The notes under the pieces are model-generated. The model was not told the DNA's origin. It searched no databases and saw only the letters and a program-made list of their open reading frames with translations. The translations under genes were made by a program, and so were the position numbers. A stretch of DNA of 64,000 nucleotides from NCBI GenBank assembly GCA_004134985.1, contig REGQ01000016.1:60674-124673 (forward strand), read 5' to 3'. This DNA comes from Paenibacillaceae bacterium (GTDB lineage Bacteria > Bacillota > Bacilli > Paenibacillales > Paenibacillaceae). Each line of letters starts with the position of its first letter. The first letter of the stretch is position 1. This document shows, piece by piece, positions 33,943 to 43,314 of this stretch.

Positions 33943-34063
33943 CAAAATCAGATCTCGACGAGACTCGGGTGTGCTGCTGCGGGTTCGCAGGGGTTTTTCC
34001 AACATCCCTGCAACCCTTCGCTGCTTCCTCCCAGTAGGCAAACACTGATTTTTAGCTAGAGCC
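33943..34063 (+). repeat. Dispersed 120-bp element, copy 1
   Basis: Closely matches the reverse complement of 49881-49996. The core has small hairpins (TCTCGACGAGA; CTGCG-GGTT-CGCAG). The right end CTGATTTTTAGCTAGAGCC is, when inverted, 17 of 19 identical to the left end of copy 2, so the element probably has 19-bp terminal inverted repeats; the left end of this copy is eroded. No coding capacity. It sits just after the exporter genes. Confidence 0.7.
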
Positions 34064-34177
34064 TTTGTTTTCATGCGAAACGCAATCGTCCAACATCGAA
34101 ACAATGGTTCTTTCCCTTCGTTTTTCATGCCTATTCTGGTAAAATATTCTTATCAGACTGTTAGGAGGACTTTTTTT

Positions 34178-35476
34178 ATGCTTCAGGAACGGATCAGAAA
34201 ATGGATGGACAGCTATAATAAAAATAGATATTTGAATGGGTCCATATTAGTTGCTTGCAAAGGACACATCATAATTAACGAAGGTTTTGGTATGGCTAAT
34301 CGGGAACTTAGTGTGCCTAATACGTCTGTTACCAAATTCCGTATCGGATCATTGACCAAAGCTTTTACGTCCATGGGTATATATCAATTGCACGAGAAGC
34401 ACAAATTGAATATAAACGATACGATAGATAAATATTTTCCTGAATATCCAAACGGTGATCGTATTTCGATTTTCCATTGCTTAACGAATGCCACTGGCAT
34501 CCCCAACTATACAAGCTTCCCGGACTTTTGGTCACATACGATGAGACTTCCATCAACGCTAAATCAGCTTATTGACTCGTTCAAGTCATGTGAATTGGAT
34601 TTTGAACCAGGCAGTGGATTTGGATATTCAAACTCCGGTTATGCATTGCTGACGGCGATCATTGAATCGGTCTCCGGAATGTCCTATTCAGATTACATAC
34701 GGGATCAAATTTGCCTGCCTTCGGGCATGCTCCATACCGGTTGTGATGATGGTGGTAAGCTTGTATCAAATTTAGCCTCAGGTTATTCCTTTTATGAGGA
34801 ACCGGTTCAAGCCGCATATCAAGATATGTCATACCCGTTAGGGGCTTATGGATTGTATTCAACAACGGAGGATTTGTTGATTTGGGATCATGTATTACAA
34901 CAATCCCAACTAATAAACAAGGATTTGACGAAAATTATGTTTACACCTCAACACGGCTCCTATGCAAGCGGCTGGATGGTTTCAGAAATAAATGGCCGAA
35001 CATGCACCCATCATTTTGGGGACGTAGGCGGGTATTATAGCGATTTTCTCAGATTCGTCGATGATGAAGTTACGATCATTTTTTTGAGCAATATGAACAT
35101 AACTCCTGTAACGCATTTAAGTCGGGAGATAGCCAAGGTTGTTTTTGGCGAAAATGTATCTTTGCCACTGCCTTCTGAGCCAGTCCAATTTACGAATGAA
35201 GAAACCATATTGGGCGAGTACGCTGACGAAGACAAGAGCACGCTTCTGGATATATCATTAAAAAACAACGAGCTATATGTTACGGTTCCTAAAATGTACG
35301 GTGTCTTATATAAGTTCAAACTGGTTCCAGTGAGTCACGATTCAACCCAAACTTTCTTTTTAACCGAAATGGTTCATGAACAACTCGTATTTCGTTATTC
35401 AGAAACTGGCGAAATAAAGTGTATTGAATATACCGATTATCTTAATGAGAACCATATTATGTACAGAGTGGCGTAA
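34178..35476 (+). CDS. Serine hydrolase of the beta-lactamase/D-aminopeptidase fold
   Basis: 432 residues from the ATG at 34178, with TTAGGAGGA upstream; the earlier in-frame ATG at 34073 lacks one. Catalytic motif SLTK (58-61), YSN (150-152) and a HFGDVGG motif near the third active-site element: family S12 (class C beta-lactamase-like). No signal peptide, so it appears cytoplasmic or non-classically exported. A C-terminal beta-rich domain (about 330-432) follows. The substrate is not evident; esterase, peptidase and beta-lactamase relatives all exist. Confidence 0.85.
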   Translation: MLQERIRKWMDSYNKNRYLNGSILVACKGHIIINEGFGMANRELSVPNTSVTKFRIGSLTKAFTSMGIYQLHEKHKLNINDTIDKYFPEYPNGDRISIFHCLTNATGIPNYTSFPDFWSHTMRLPSTLNQLIDSFKSCELDFEPGSGFGYSNSGYALLTAIIESVSGMSYSDYIRDQICLPSGMLHTGCDDGGKLVSNLASGYSFYEEPVQAAYQDMSYPLGAYGLYSTTEDLLIWDHVLQQSQLINKDLTKIMFTPQHGSYASGWMVSEINGRTCTHHFGDVGGYYSDFLRFVDDEVTIIFLSNMNITPVTHLSREIAKVVFGENVSLPLPSEPVQFTNEETILGEYADEDKSTLLDISLKNNELYVTVPKMYGVLYKFKLVPVSHDSTQTFFLTEMVHEQLVFRYSETGEIKCIEYTDYLNENHIMYRVA

Positions 35477-35547
35477 GGCGGCATCGGACGCAGGTTGGAG
35501 GTTGCGTTCGAGTGTACCAGTAGTGATCTTCTTGAAAGAGGTGAACG

Positions 35548-36057
35548 ATGAGTAAGGCAGAAATAAGATGGGCAGAGCTTAATGATTGCAATGATTTAGG
35601 TGTTGTACATTTGGAGTCATACCGTGCAGCATATAAAGGGATAATACCAGAAGATTTTCTGAACAATATCAAACTTGAAGATCGCGTTTATTACTTTGAA
35701 AATGTATTGAAAACTTCCGCTAAAAAAACAGCTTTGATTGCGATTGAAAACAGCATTATCGGTTGTGCAGAAATCGGTCAGTCGGTGGATGATGATTTGG
35801 ATGCAAGCTTCGTTGAGATATTTGCAATATATCTAGTGAAAGAACATTCAGGTAAAGGTTTTGGGAAACAACTTTTGGAATGGGTTCTGAGCAATATGAC
35901 TGAACGAGGTTATCGCAATGCTTCACTGTGGGTGCTTAAAGAAAACATAAATGCAATTAAGTTTTATGAGAACCTGGATTTTGTATTTGATGGATCAGAA
36001 AGAGCGATTGAGAGGGGTAAAAGCTTAGTTCAACTACGATTTCGAAAAGCACTTTAG
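35548..36057 (+). CDS. GNAT-family acetyltransferase
   Basis: 169 residues; GAAAGAGGTG precedes the ATG. The acetyl-CoA motif is EHSGKGFGKQLLEWVL (QxxGxG-like loop), preceded by beta strand FVEIFAIYLVK and followed by ASLWVLKENINAIKFYENLD, the usual end of the fold. It probably acetylates an amine on a small molecule or protein; the substrate is unknown. Confidence 0.87.
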   Translation: MSKAEIRWAELNDCNDLGVVHLESYRAAYKGIIPEDFLNNIKLEDRVYYFENVLKTSAKKTALIAIENSIIGCAEIGQSVDDDLDASFVEIFAIYLVKEHSGKGFGKQLLEWVLSNMTERGYRNASLWVLKENINAIKFYENLDFVFDGSERAIERGKSLVQLRFRKAL

Positions 36058-36174
36058 ATGTTAATCCACCCTCCGTTGTTGGATACGGTAATACGAGAGC
36101 TCCGACTATCGACTGGATAACAACGGATGTAGCACCACGCTTCAGTTAGCGGTGTTGAGCGTGTGATGAAGCGG

Positions 36175-36224
36175 AGGAAATAGGGAACGCTGCGGTTCAA
36201 GCGGACAGACGCTCCACTATTTTC
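36175..36224. repeat. Imperfect 50-base hairpin in an intergenic gap
   Basis: GGAAATAGGGAACGCT at the left and ACGCTCCACTATTTTCC at the right pair with a few mismatches. It looks like the intergenic hairpin repeats seen in bacterial genomes, but only one copy is in this window. It may end the acetyltransferase transcript. Confidence 0.35.
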
Positions 36225-36315
36225 CAGAAAAGAGCCAAAACCAAAGTTTCACGGCCAGACAATCCGCTATTGGTCGAAAAATCGGCTTTTTTAGCCCATT
36301 CCATAAATTTCAAAT

Positions 36316-36681
36316 TTATTTAATCAGCGGCGCCTGAATTAATGTGGCGAACTTAAATTGGTGCACATGACCGTCATTAAGTGTAGTTTGACCGGTTACA
36401 AAGTGGACGTGTTTGCCGTTTCCGACTGGAATCGCAGGCCCTGTTCTAATCTTTTTTAATTTGTGAAAATGGTTGAAGAAGTCCGTTCGTGTGAGATCAA
36501 TTTCATGGACATGACTATTACCTGAGCGAATCGCTTGCCCCGTTACGCCTGCAAAACGATGATTATGCCGATCTGCGCCTTCTTCAGCCAATCTCGTACT
36601 GCCTTCAAATTCATGAACATGGCGCTGAGCTCTTGGACGAGATGCTGTTGTATTCTTAATTGTTCCGGTTCTCTTTGGCAT
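36316..36681 (-). CDS. ymaF: YmaF-family His-rich protein
   Basis: 121 residues from the ATG at 36681, with GGGAGG ten bases upstream. The sequence is built of repeats with His-x-His pairs spaced regularly: HVHEFEGST, HNHRFAGVT, HVHEIDLTRT, HVHFVTGQT and HVHQFKF. This is the pattern of the YmaF family of Bacillus, whose function is not established; metal binding or spore-coat roles are conceivable from the His pairs. It stands alone. A short GGCT/AGCC hairpin with T tract follows at about 36284-36296. Confidence 0.8.
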   Translation of the reverse strand: MPKRTGTIKNTTASRPRAQRHVHEFEGSTRLAEEGADRHNHRFAGVTGQAIRSGNSHVHEIDLTRTDFFNHFHKLKKIRTGPAIPVGNGKHVHFVTGQTTLNDGHVHQFKFATLIQAPLIK

Positions 36682-37148
36682 TTGTCGGTAGCCTCCCAAA
36701 AAAATAAGATTTATATATCCTATTACAGCAGCCGTATTATCGTTCTAGGTGAACAAACAAGTTTACGTTAGCTTCATAGAGATGCCGATTGTATCCCATA
36801 ACTCATTGTTCACCGGCAGCAAAAGCGAAATCAAAAACACCTCCAAGGTTGCAGCCCTATTATTGACACGGGCGTATTCTTATTGCAGACGATTACATAT
36901 TCATGTCTGCATCGAAAAAGAAATACGATGCGTGCCTTTTCCTCAGGACCAGACTTCCTTCTACTGTTTGTCATACAACTAAGAAACTCTTTTTTTGCTG
37001 TCTATATAAGTTGAACTAAAGAGGTGCCATCGAGGATAAAAGGTGAGCTTAAGGTAAGTCGGGTAAAGCTGCGCGGAGGAAAAACTAACAAATTTCGGAT
37101 TTTGTGGTTTGAATTGGGTTGTTGTGTTTAAATGAACATATCACTGGA
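36682..37148. other. Gap with a fragment duplicated at 38992
   Basis: No intact gene. At 36889-36932 there are 44 bases that match 38992-39035 in about 39 positions, and the frame reads DDYIFMSASKKKYDAC against NDYIFMSALEKNYDAL of the small gene at 38898. This is a broken paralogue of that gene. Confidence 0.55.
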
Positions 37149-37165
37149 AAAGGAGTTGATTTGTC

Positions 37166-38284
37166 TTGAAAAAAATACCATTGGTGATTATGATGTTAGC
37201 AATATTAATGATTCCTTTAAACGGGACATTGAATGCTCACCATGGGTTCGCAGATTATTGGCATGTACATTGGGAAACAAATAGCCATCCTCAAAATGTA
37301 AGTTATGAGATTATCAAGGATGATTTATCAGGGGGATACTATGATATTGCAGCCTCCATTAATGACTGGAATTCCTCACAAAATAAAATTAAGCTTGTTC
37401 CTTGGAACAGTTCGCAGAGTGTCATTCCTCAAATGAGTATTGTTGTGGACAGATATGCTGATGACTGGTACGGCAACGCTAGCTGGTCTAACCCAGTATG
37501 GAATATAACATCAGACGATCACTATATATGGGCAACGCCAAGAGTTAATTCAAGAACAATTGAAGAAGCGATTTCTAAAGGAGAAAATGCAAATCTTAGA
37601 AGAAAAGTTGTCACGCATGAGATCGGACATAATTTAGGTCTAGGTCACCCAAGTGCATCCAAAACATCTGTAAATGCCATCATGCATCAGGGGTGGAATG
37701 GTTACAGTACTGTACAAACACATGATGTGGAGTGGATTAATTTTAGGTATAATCACACTCACTCGCTCAGTTCGAAAAATGAATCAAACCAGAGTATTGA
37801 AGAGTCTACTTCCATGCCGGCAGCCTTACAGGTGGATTGGGTGGATTACAACTCATTAGAAGAATTATATGAACAGTCTGACATCGTAGTTATTGGAGAA
37901 GTTTTGCGCAGTCATAGTGTTTATGTAAAGGACTTGCCGTATACTGTTCATACGATAAAAATTCAAGAAATTATCAATGGCAGTATTTCTGAAAAAGAAA
38001 TAACGATTGGTCAATTCGGAGGGGAATCTCCTGAACAATCCAATATCCAGGTAATTGATAATCCGCTGTTTGAAACTAGTGTAGAACTCGTTCTATTCCT
38101 GAAGCAAGTTGAACACGGAACTTATAATTATGAAGTCCCTTATGATTACTTCGTTACAGGCGGCAACCAAGGGAGATTCGAATTACAAGGTGAACAGGTG
38201 ATAAATTACAGCGATTTTGATTACTTGGAGCAATATCGCCAGTCCAAGCCAAACTTGTTCAGGCAGGAAATTCAACAGTTTTGA
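37166..38284 (+). CDS. Secreted matrixin-like zinc metalloprotease
   Basis: 372 residues from a TTG at 37166, with AAGGAG eleven bases upstream. Signal peptide MKKIPLVIMMLAILMIPLNG with cleavage near LNA. The zinc site HEIGHNLGLGH (151-161) and the Met-turn NAIMHQG (about 170-176) define a metzincin of the matrixin type. Residues about 210-372 form a second domain (SDIVVIGEVLRSHSVYVKD; ELVLFLKQVEHGTYNY) of the kind often found after secreted peptidases in Bacillales, role unknown. The likely product is an extracellular protease. Confidence 0.87.
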   Translation: MKKIPLVIMMLAILMIPLNGTLNAHHGFADYWHVHWETNSHPQNVSYEIIKDDLSGGYYDIAASINDWNSSQNKIKLVPWNSSQSVIPQMSIVVDRYADDWYGNASWSNPVWNITSDDHYIWATPRVNSRTIEEAISKGENANLRRKVVTHEIGHNLGLGHPSASKTSVNAIMHQGWNGYSTVQTHDVEWINFRYNHTHSLSSKNESNQSIEESTSMPAALQVDWVDYNSLEELYEQSDIVVIGEVLRSHSVYVKDLPYTVHTIKIQEIINGSISEKEITIGQFGGESPEQSNIQVIDNPLFETSVELVLFLKQVEHGTYNYEVPYDYFVTGGNQGRFELQGEQVINYSDFDYLEQYRQSKPNLFRQEIQQF

Positions 38285-38372
38285 GTAAGAGAGTATTTGA
38301 GTGAGAATTAAGTAAAAGTGATGTTTCAGTAATAGTAGCTAGGTAGTGAGAGTAAGCATAAGGAGTGAGTTG

Positions 38373-38759
38373 ATGTTGCCTTACAGAACGTTCGCTATTA
38401 CAGTTATTCTACTCATTATAACTGTTGGCTGCAGTTCAAAGCAGCTGCTTCCCAATGGGGAAATTGACCGCATCGTTATTTCGGACGAGGAGTCTGGGCA
38501 AACCTTGAAGGAGGTTACTGACCCAGAAATAATAAGTGCAGTTGTCAATACTTTAAATAAGGCTCATACTGTTTCGACAGGAGCCATCGACATGGCGGCG
38601 CCGGAGTACAATCTGAAGTTTCTATCTCCTAAGCAAGAAGAGCTTCTCGTTCTTGGATACTATGACAAAGCAATTACATTGAATAGTGTAACAGGCCGCT
38701 ATTGGCATGCGGAGCAGGATCAATTTTATGGAAGCACCTATAATCTGGACCTTCATTAA
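38373..38759 (+). CDS. Small lipoprotein of unknown function
   Basis: 128 residues from the ATG at 38373, with AAGGAGTGAG upstream. Signal peptide MLPYRTFAITVILLIITVGC with a lipobox Cys at residue 20. The mature part is a single small alpha/beta domain (IDRIVISDEESGQTLKEVTD; then KFLSPKQEELLVLGYY) like those of several uncharacterised Bacillales lipoproteins. It follows the metalloprotease by 88 bases on the same strand. Confidence 0.75.
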   Translation: MLPYRTFAITVILLIITVGCSSKQLLPNGEIDRIVISDEESGQTLKEVTDPEIISAVVNTLNKAHTVSTGAIDMAAPEYNLKFLSPKQEELLVLGYYDKAITLNSVTGRYWHAEQDQFYGSTYNLDLH

Positions 38760-38802
38760 GTTGCACTAGTGTATTCTTTCGATTGCTACACATCCAAGAC
38801 CG

Positions 38803-38828
38803 CCCCGGTAATCTATTGCCGGGGTTTT
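38803..38828 (+). terminator. Intrinsic terminator
   Basis: CCCCGG and CCGGGG with partly paired AT bases between, then TTTT, 44 bases after the lipoprotein stop. Confidence 0.7.
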
Positions 38829-38897
38829 CGCATTTTGTCAGGAAGCCTAAGAATTCACTGCCCATCGACAGGAATCTAGTCTTGCAATTGGAGATGG

Positions 38898-39149
38898 ATG
38901 AGTCGAGCTGATGATGAGGAGAAATTGCAGGCCTGGGCAATGTATTTTTTTGTCCCAAAAGAGACAGGAACCAATGGATGGTTTTTTGTGAACGATTATA
39001 TATTCATGTCTGCATTGGAAAAGAACTACGATGCGCTATCCTTTCTTTGCCATTGCAGAGGCTTGAGAATACCAGATCAGTGGTTTGACCGCCTCCAATC
39101 AATTGGATTACCGCCCGTCAAACAATGGGAAGGGGTGTATAATCATTAA
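38898..39149 (+). CDS. Small protein of unknown family
   Basis: 83 residues; GGAG five bases before the ATG. It is rich in aromatic residues and has two Cys (MYFFVPKETGTNGWFFVNDY; LSFLCHCRGLRIPDQWFDRL). There is no signal peptide and no membrane segment. Part of it recurs as a broken copy at 36889-36932, so it belongs to a family with more than one member here. The function is unknown. The start is uncertain, since the N-terminal 10 residues look loosely structured. Confidence 0.5.
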   Translation: MSRADDEEKLQAWAMYFFVPKETGTNGWFFVNDYIFMSALEKNYDALSFLCHCRGLRIPDQWFDRLQSIGLPPVKQWEGVYNH

Positions 39150-39158
39150 TAACATAAC

Positions 39159-39172
39159 TGAAAGCGCTTCCA
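39159..39172. promoter_or_regulatory. CcpA catabolite-response element (cre)
   Basis: TGAAAGCGCTTCCA fits the consensus TGWAARCGNTWNCA at every position. It lies 44 bases before the glycosidase start and implies repression by preferred carbon sources. Confidence 0.8.
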
Positions 39173-39215
39173 TATAAAAGGATTTGTTTATTTAAATTAA
39201 CAAGGAGGAGATGTT

Positions 39216-41366
39216 ATGTTTCTCAGAAATGCGCGAAAAGGATTTATGTTCCTGATTGCCTTTATTATGGCGTTTGCCATCGCGCAGTTTCCGCCGGCCA
39301 TTCAAACCGCAGAAGCCGCTCCCGCAACGACCATCATTCCGAATCCGATTCCAGATGGCGTGCATCGGGTGACGAACAAGTATACGGTTACAGCGAATGG
39401 TGTAAGCTTGCCGGTCATTGACGGATTGTACACAACGACGATTATGGAGAACGGCACTCCCAGAACGGTTAAGCCGGGCTATCTGGGGTACGACTACACG
39501 ACATTCACGGCCTCGTCAGGGGAAGTAGAAATCGTGATCACATCTCCCAGCGCGATTAATTCGATTAGCGTAAGTCCGTTGAAGTTGGGCATCACCCCAA
39601 CCAAGGTAAACAATAACACGTATAAATTCACGATCAACAGCAGCCATTATTTAATCGTAAATGTGAACGGCAACCATTTGGTTGTCGCGCGGGACAACAT
39701 GCAGGAGTACGTTCCTACACTCGGAGCCCCCGGTGTTTTCAATATCGCAACGTACATCGGGGGAACGGACGCTTCGAATCAGGGCAATGTTGCGGCCGTG
39801 ACCGCAGCGATCCAGCAGGCGGCGAACGACGCGAGCGCGTACGGCACGTCGGTCGGGGGAGGCAAGAAAGGAATCGTCTATGTTCCTGCTGGCCTTTATT
39901 ACATGGGCAATCTGATGCTGAAGAGCAATACGGCGCTCTATCTCGCTCCCGGCTCGGTCATTCGGTTCACCGAAGACTATTCGCATTACAACGTTGATTT
40001 CTATAAGTCGTCGCTTGGCAGAAACGGCACTTGGTGGATTTATACGGAGAACAACTCCAGCAATATCAAAATATTCGGGAGAGGCACGATTGACGGAAAC
40101 GGCCATTATTTCCAGAAAGACAAACCGGCCTCCGATCCGGGTTTTGCGATAACGGCCATCATGGCTCTCGGAACCAGCGACTTCACGCTAGATGGCATTG
40201 TGATCAGAGACATTCCGTTCTGGGGGACCATTATTACCAGGTCCAATGATGTGTATGTCAGCAGAATGAAGTTTTTCAATTCGCTTGATGCCAATGAAAA
40301 CGACTGCATCGACGTCAACGAATCCCAAAATGTCCATGTGTGGGACTCCATTGCGATTTCCCTTGACGATACCTTCTCTACCAAGACATGGGAAGGCAAA
40401 GGCATGATGTTGAACTGGTACGGCGATTCCGAGCCGCTCGACAACGTCACCTTCAACAACGTATTCGGCTGGACTTACTGCGCAACCTTCAAGCTGGGCC
40501 ATGGCGCGCATCAGCCGCAGACGAACGTAACCTTCAAAAACAGCGTCACCTACAACGCTGGCCGGGCAATTGGCATTGAGCACCGCTACGGCGCAGGCGG
40601 CTTTTCCGACATTACCTTCGATAATATTGATATCGAAAACGCCGGTGGTGAGGGATGGTTCAAGGCGGTCATCGAGGATGGCGGCATGGGCGTCGGCCCG
40701 ATATCTAACGTCACGGTCAAAAACATCAACGTTCGCCATCGCGGCTCCGCCTCGTCGCTCAATGGCTACAGCAATGCGGCCAAAATCAGCAACATCACTT
40801 TTGAAAATATACGTGTCGCCGGCAATCCAGAGCCCGTCACGAGCCTTGGAGAGCTGAATATTACAAAGACGGGCTTCTACGACAACGTCACGTTTCTACC
40901 GAATCGTTCCACAGCGACAACTTACCGGATTCAGGCAGAAAACAATAACGGCCTCTTTGGCGTCGATTGGAACGGGACCAAAATCATCAAGCACATCGCT
41001 TCCAACGACACGGACAAGGTCGGCTATCAAATCGGACAGATCGCCCCAGATAATTACGCGTATTACAAAGGGGTAAACTTCGGCGCGAATACGTCGAATG
41101 TCCGAATTAGGTATGATGCGCCAAGAGCGGCGCGAATCGAGCTGTACAAAGGCAACGCCTCTGGAACTGGCATGGGGGCTATGATCGGGAGCATCAATTT
41201 GGCTGGCAACGGTAACCAATGGCTGAACTGGAGCGACTATAACATACCAGTGAGCGGAGCAAGCGGTATCCAGGATTTGTACATCGTGTTCAAGGTGTCC
41301 GGCTCAACGAACACCAATCAACTGCTTGGAAGCCTGAACTGGTTTGAATTAACCAGAAGCTTCTAA
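39216..41366 (+). CDS. Secreted beta-helix glycosidase (GH28-like) with CBM6-like domain
   Basis: 716 residues; AAGGAGGAG precedes the ATG. Signal peptide to about residue 36 (ending EAAPA). After an N-terminal beta domain, residues about 170-560 form a right-handed parallel beta-helix with the pectinase-type active-site outline: NENDCIDV, LDD in SLDDTFSTK, and LGHG. Residues about 575-716 (RIQAENNNGLFGVDWNG to LNWFELTRSF) are a CBM6-like carbohydrate-binding sandwich. The closest match is GH28; GH49-type or other beta-helix families are possible. A cre site and the sensor, transporter and oxidoreductase genes downstream make it part of a polysaccharide-use block. Confidence 0.82.
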   Translation: MFLRNARKGFMFLIAFIMAFAIAQFPPAIQTAEAAPATTIIPNPIPDGVHRVTNKYTVTANGVSLPVIDGLYTTTIMENGTPRTVKPGYLGYDYTTFTASSGEVEIVITSPSAINSISVSPLKLGITPTKVNNNTYKFTINSSHYLIVNVNGNHLVVARDNMQEYVPTLGAPGVFNIATYIGGTDASNQGNVAAVTAAIQQAANDASAYGTSVGGGKKGIVYVPAGLYYMGNLMLKSNTALYLAPGSVIRFTEDYSHYNVDFYKSSLGRNGTWWIYTENNSSNIKIFGRGTIDGNGHYFQKDKPASDPGFAITAIMALGTSDFTLDGIVIRDIPFWGTIITRSNDVYVSRMKFFNSLDANENDCIDVNESQNVHVWDSIAISLDDTFSTKTWEGKGMMLNWYGDSEPLDNVTFNNVFGWTYCATFKLGHGAHQPQTNVTFKNSVTYNAGRAIGIEHRYGAGGFSDITFDNIDIENAGGEGWFKAVIEDGGMGVGPISNVTVKNINVRHRGSASSLNGYSNAAKISNITFENIRVAGNPEPVTSLGELNITKTGFYDNVTFLPNRSTATTYRIQAENNNGLFGVDWNGTKIIKHIASNDTDKVGYQIGQIAPDNYAYYKGVNFGANTSNVRIRYDAPRAARIELYKGNASGTGMGAMIGSINLAGNGNQWLNWSDYNIPVSGASGIQDLYIVFKVSGSTNTNQLLGSLNWFELTRSF

Positions 41367-41529
41367 ATTTCCATGAAGGCCAGCGGCGTCCTGTAGGGGG
41401 CGCCGCTTCGGCTTGGGCCGCCCAGAGCAGCGAAACAAAAGACGGCAGGATTTTTCCTTGTATGGCCGGATGGGACATGACGTGAAATAATGAGGGAGAA
41501 GTACACTATACATACAGGATGTGAACGCC

Positions 41530-43314
41530 ATGCCGAAAAAGAAAACACTGTCGTTTCGAAATAAGCTGAAGTATGCCTTTCTTGGCATTACGATGATGGC
41601 GGTGCTTGTAACCGGAGGGCTTTCGTATTCGATTTCCGCAAGCATTTTGGAGAAGAACTCGCTGACGCTCACACAGGACTCCGTGAACAAGTCCGCCCGA
41701 ATCGTTGACGAGAAGCTGAGCAAACTGATGCTGATCATGATGACCTTCATGATCAGTGAGCCGTTCAAGGACTTGCTGGAGAGCGTATCATCGGGCGATT
41801 ACGGCGATTATTACAAACATCTTAACAATATGGATAATGTATTTTCGCAGGCGAGGATGGCGGAGCCGTTAATCCATTCCATCTACGTTTCGACGCCGAT
41901 GGGCGATTTCTATCCGCTGTCGGTCAATCGGAACCGTGCGGTTACGTTCCGGGATACGCCGATGTATCAGCGAATGCTGGAGGAGCAACGGAATATTTGG
42001 GTGGAGGGGCATGAGGACCAGTTGTTTACGGGCAAGCAGAGAGTGGTGACGTTGGTGCTGGAGCCCATCACAGACTCGACGTTGTTTTCGCTGAGCGATG
42101 TGTACGTTGTTGTGAACATCCGCGAAAGCGGGCTTCGGAGGCTGATCGAGCCGGAGTCCGAGGGCGGAGCAACGAGATTTCTCGTGAACAGCAATGCTGA
42201 GCTCGTCGGTCTCGAATCGAATCCGCTGATCAAGCAAGCTGTGGACAGCGGCATGATCGGTGAAGCTATCGGGAATGCCGAGGCGGGGCAAACGACGAGA
42301 ATGCTTCATGACGAGGATTATTTGATCAATTTTGCCTCGTTGGGGCTGAATGACTGGAAGATTGTTTCGATACAGTCAAAAAACAACGTCCTCAAGGACT
42401 TAATTTATGTCAAATGGATGATTGCGATTATTGCGGTGGGCTGCTTTGCAATTGCGATGCTTGTGTCGGGCGGATTGATCCGCTATTTGCTGCAGCCGAT
42501 CAAAAGCTTGCAGTCTGTAATGAAGCGGGTAGAGAGTAACGATCTGACGGCTCGCTTCGAGGTGAAGAGCGATGACGAGCTTGCCCAGATCGGCACCCGC
42601 TTCAACCGGATGCTGGAGCAAATCATCGGCCTGATCGACGAGGTGAAGGAAGCGGAGATGACCAAGCGGGCGACGGAGATCAAGGCGTTGTCCGCCCAAA
42701 TGGATCCGCATTTTCTTTACAATACGCTGAACACGATTTATTGGAAGATGAAGCTGAAGAAAACCGAGGAATCGCAGCATATGGTCGTTTCGCTCTCCCG
42801 TCTTTTTCAGCTCGGATTGAACAAAGGACAAGAATACACGACGCTGGAGAAGGAGCTTCTGCATGTGCGCCAATACTTGGAGCTGCAGAAGTACTGCTAT
42901 GAGGAACTGTTCGACTATGAGATTGAAGTAGACGACCCGTCTCTGGAGCAGCTAAGAGTTCCCCGCATCATGCTGCAGCCTCTGGTCGAAAACAGCATTA
43001 TCCATGGCTTCGGCAGCATGGAGCGCGGGGGCCATATGCGAATCGCGGTTCATGCGGACAGGGAGAGAGGGGAGTGCCGCATTTTGGTTATTGATAATGG
43101 AGCCGGAGTGGACAAGGAGACGGTGAACGCCTTATTGGGACAAACGACGGAAAAGGGCTATGCCATCGGCAACCTGCTTAGCCGATTGCGCTTGTATTAC
43201 GGCGAGGAGGCAGGCTTGTTGGCGATCGAAAGTGAGCCTGGAGCAGGCATGACGGTCGCGATTGTGATTTCGCTTGAAGGAGGCATGAATGATGAACGGA
43301 CATGGACAGGTTAG
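41530..43314 (+). CDS. YesM-like sensor histidine kinase
   Basis: 594 residues from the ATG at 41530 (the GTG at 41521 is too close to the AGGA site). Membrane segments at about 18-38 and 295-318 flank a large extracellular sensor; then HAMP (about 320-370), a His_kinase domain (SAQMDPHFLYNTLNTIYW, phosphorylated His) and an HATPase domain (MLQPLVENSIIHGF; VIDNGAGV). Kinases of this type in Bacillales control sugar ABC importers with a YesN-like regulator, here the next gene, which it overlaps by 26 bases. The glycosidase and the transporter flank it. Confidence 0.92.
   Translation: MPKKKTLSFRNKLKYAFLGITMMAVLVTGGLSYSISASILEKNSLTLTQDSVNKSARIVDEKLSKLMLIMMTFMISEPFKDLLESVSSGDYGDYYKHLNNMDNVFSQARMAEPLIHSIYVSTPMGDFYPLSVNRNRAVTFRDTPMYQRMLEEQRNIWVEGHEDQLFTGKQRVVTLVLEPITDSTLFSLSDVYVVVNIRESGLRRLIEPESEGGATRFLVNSNAELVGLESNPLIKQAVDSGMIGEAIGNAEAGQTTRMLHDEDYLINFASLGLNDWKIVSIQSKNNVLKDLIYVKWMIAIIAVGCFAIAMLVSGGLIRYLLQPIKSLQSVMKRVESNDLTARFEVKSDDELAQIGTRFNRMLEQIIGLIDEVKEAEMTKRATEIKALSAQMDPHFLYNTLNTIYWKMKLKKTEESQHMVVSLSRLFQLGLNKGQEYTTLEKELLHVRQYLELQKYCYEELFDYEIEVDDPSLEQLRVPRIMLQPLVENSIIHGFGSMERGGHMRIAVHADRERGECRILVIDNGAGVDKETVNALLGQTTEKGYAIGNLLSRLRLYYGEEAGLLAIESEPGAGMTVAIVISLEGGMNDERTWTG

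Noticed and set aside
33142..34128. Long minus-strand open frame of 328 codons opposite the second ABC-2 permease
   Set aside because: It is the mirror of a real membrane-protein gene, is rich in Arg, Asp, Glu and Lys with no domain, and has no ribosome site.
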